64,000 nucleotides of DNA from assembly GCA_023151255.1 (NCBI GenBank), contig JAKLJG010000001.1, positions 152,568-216,567 of the forward strand, in the 5' to 3' direction. Shown here piece after piece: positions 62,808 through 64,000 of this stretch (its first letter is position 1; each line of letters begins with the position of its first letter). This DNA comes from Cyclobacteriaceae bacterium (lineage in GTDB: Bacteria; Bacteroidota; Bacteroidia; Cytophagales; Cyclobacteriaceae). Below the pieces are notes generated by a model. That model searched no databases, was not told the DNA's origin, and worked only from the letters and a program-made list of their open reading frames with translations. The position numbers were made by a program, and so were the translations under genes.

Positions 62808-63338
62808 ATGAGACACGGTAAGAAAGTAAATCACCTCGGACGGACGGCAAGCCACCGGAAAGCCCTGCTTTCCAACATGGCCAGTTCGCTTATTCTGAAA
62901 AAGCGGATTACCACCACGGTTGCCAAGGCCAAAGCGTTACGCAAGTATGTGGAGCCGCTGTTAACAAAGGCAAAGACGGATTCAACCCATTCGCGCAGAA
63001 CGGTGTTTTCCTACCTGCAGAATAAAGAATCAGTAACTGAACTGTTCGGCACCGTGGCATCACGCATTGCCGAACGGCAGGGTGGCTATACGCGCATCAT
63101 TAAAATGGGCGATGTGCGTCTGGGCGATAATGCCGAAATGTGCCTGATTGAACTGGTTGATTTTAACGACCTGTATGGTAAGGAGGCCGTTGCCAAGAAA
63201 GGCAAAACCCGCAGAAGCCGCGGAGCCAAAGGCAAAAAAGAAGAAGCAGCCGCTGAAACAACTGAAACTGCTGCACCGGAGGCCAAGGCCGAAAAAAAAA
63301 CCACTAAAAAGAAAGCAGATAAAAAAGATAAAGAATAG
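62808..63338 (+). CDS. rplQ: 50S ribosomal protein L17 with Lys/Ala/Glu-rich tail
   Basis: L17 lies near the tunnel exit. The 176-residue protein has the core [20 protein letters not shown] (~2-21) and [21 protein letters not shown]. After ~residue 120 a long low-complexity tail ([20 protein letters not shown] and a Lys-rich end) is added, common in this phylum. It ends the operon before the terminator at 63356. Confidence 0.96.
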   Translation: MRHGKKVNHLGRTASHRKALLSNMASSLILKKRITTTVAKAKALRKYVEPLLTKAKTDSTHSRRTVFSYLQNKESVTELFGTVASRIAERQGGYTRIIKMGDVRLGDNAEMCLIELVDFNDLYGKEAVAKKGKTRRSRGAKGKKEEAAAETTETAAPEAKAEKKTTKKKADKKDKE

Positions 63339-63355
63339 CGTGCGAAACTGCATAC

Positions 63356-63390
63356 AAAAAGGGATTGGGCATTGGGTTCAATCCCTTTTT
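63356..63390 (+). terminator. Terminator of the ribosomal protein operon
   Basis: AAAAAGGGATTG and CAATCCCTTTTT form a 12-base stem with an 11-base loop and a T-run of seven, 18 bases past the rplQ stop. Confidence 0.92.
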
Positions 63391-63456
63391 TTATTGCGTT
63401 TTTACGGTAGTGCGCAAAAATTATCAGGTAAAGGACTGTCATATCAGATTGCAGAC

Positions 63457-63464
63457 TATTTTTG
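63457..63464 (+). promoter_or_regulatory. -7 element of carA
   Basis: TATTTTTG matches TAnnTTTG perfectly 17-24 bases before the GTG start of carA and downstream of the operon terminator. A CTG 18 bases further up is a weak -33 candidate. Confidence 0.5.
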
Positions 63465-63480
63465 TTAAACCCGAATCGAA

Positions 63481-64000
63481 GTGAAAAAGAAGGCATACCT
63501 CTTATTACAAGACGGCCTGTTGGTGGAAGGCAACCTGGTTGGTAGCCCTGGCACAACGGGTGGCGAAATCTGTTTCAATACCGGCATGACGGGCTACCAG
63601 GAAATCTACACCGACCCTTCTTATTACGGGCAGATTATTGTGAACACCACAGCCCACATCGGAAACTACGGGACGGTAGATGCTGAACAGGAATCGGATG
63701 CGCCTAAAATCAGCGGAATTGTAGTGAATGAATTTTCAACTGAATTCAGCCGGGCTACGGCACGCGAGAGTTTGCAGCAATACCTTGAAAAGCACAAGAT
63801 AACCGGTATTTCGGATGTGGATACACGCATGTTGGTAAGGCACATCCGCAGCAAGGGCGCTATGAATGCCCTTATCTCCTCCGAGCTTACACCGGAGCAG
63901 ATGAGGAAAGAAATTCTGAACGTGCCCTCGATGGACGGGCTGGAACTAGCCTCCAAAGTTTCCACACCGAAGCCCTATTTTTTCGGAAACCCCGATTCGG
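63481..64000 (+). CDS. carA: Carbamoyl-phosphate synthase small subunit (N-terminal part)
   Basis: CarA is the glutaminase subunit that feeds ammonia to CarB for pyrimidine and arginine synthesis. The visible 173 residues are the N-terminal CPSase small-chain domain: AYLLLQDGLLVEGNLVG (~5-21), GEICFNTGMTGYQEIYTDPS (~28-47) and GISDVDTRMLVRHIRSKGAM (~109-128). The start is GTG at 63481. The glutaminase catalytic Cys-His-Glu lies beyond the right edge. Confidence 0.96.
   Translation, partial: MKKKAYLLLQDGLLVEGNLVGSPGTTGGEICFNTGMTGYQEIYTDPSYYGQIIVNTTAHIGNYGTVDAEQESDAPKISGIVVNEFSTEFSRATARESLQQYLEKHKITGISDVDTRMLVRHIRSKGAMNALISSELTPEQMRKEILNVPSMDGLELASKVSTPKPYFFGNPDS

Noticed and set aside
1..64000. 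CRISPR arrays, tRNA or rRNA genes, insertion sequences, prophage
   Set aside because: No regularly spaced repeats, cloverleaf sequences, transposase genes, terminal repeats or phage genes were seen on either strand.

Overview
The window reads as a chromosomal segment of a Bacteroidota bacterium, most likely of the order Cytophagales. Four things support this: the type IX secretion (T9SS) translocon gene sprA, a secreted protein with a T9SS C-terminal sorting domain, several families largely confined to the phylum (DUF4837, DUF4292, the BT_3928-type DoxX protein, DUF1599), and promoters of the Bacteroidota form TTTG-N19-TAnnTTTG. Most starts lack a Shine-Dalgarno sequence, as usual in this phylum. 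I cannot name a genus from sequence alone. No tRNA, rRNA, CRISPR array, insertion sequence or prophage was seen. No stretch over 300 bases lacks a gene.

Layout. 1-7.1 kb (minus strand): maeB-ruvA-sprA, with sprA running off the left edge. 7.2-11.4 kb (minus): tatA-gatA-LysM lytic transglycosylase-DUF4837 lipoprotein. 11.5-16.7 kb (minus): a TPR protein, a DUF4292 lipoprotein and an EnvC-like murein hydrolase activator in overlapping order, plus a Wzx-like flippase. 16.8-24.2 kb: a T9SS cargo protein, the threonine degradation pair tdh/kbl, cdaA (c-di-AMP synthesis), folP, a DUF1599 protein, a DoxX/MauE membrane protein and aroK, packed so tightly that several neighbours touch or overlap. 24.1-32.0 kb: an outer membrane barrel and an aromatic-rich secreted protein, then proS, nfeD-floA (flotillin-like) and a WG-repeat protein.

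32.1-41.8 kb is the most accessory-looking part. It holds a probably frameshifted lipoprotein gene, a MocA-like cytidylyltransferase, XdhC, a subtilisin-type lipoprotein, a two-subunit molybdenum hydroxylase (IorB/IorA type, no FAD subunit), a DUF2141 protein, a lipoprotein cytochrome c, a SCO protein and a MOSC protein. Enzyme, maturation factors and a possible electron acceptor lie together. 41.8-48.6 kb: a Crp/Fnr regulator, small envelope proteins (beta-barrel candidate, DM13, MsrB), an alpha-glucan phosphorylase homologue that lacks the expected PLP lysine, a TPR lipoprotein, and the ATPase and permease of a siderophore/cobalamin-type importer.

48.8-63.3 kb is the S10-spc-alpha ribosomal protein cluster, rplC to rplQ, with secY, map, infA and rpoA. 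It starts at rplC, so rpsJ and the str genes are not adjacent, and a second consensus promoter sits before rpsH. A strong terminator closes it, and the start of carA follows to the right edge.

I see no clearly new multi-gene system. The items most worth checking are the phosphorylase with a missing PLP lysine, the perfect Shine-Dalgarno before rpsS in an otherwise SD-poor operon, the paired promoters and leader dyads of the ribosomal cluster, the molybdenum hydroxylase neighbourhood and the broken lipoprotein gene.
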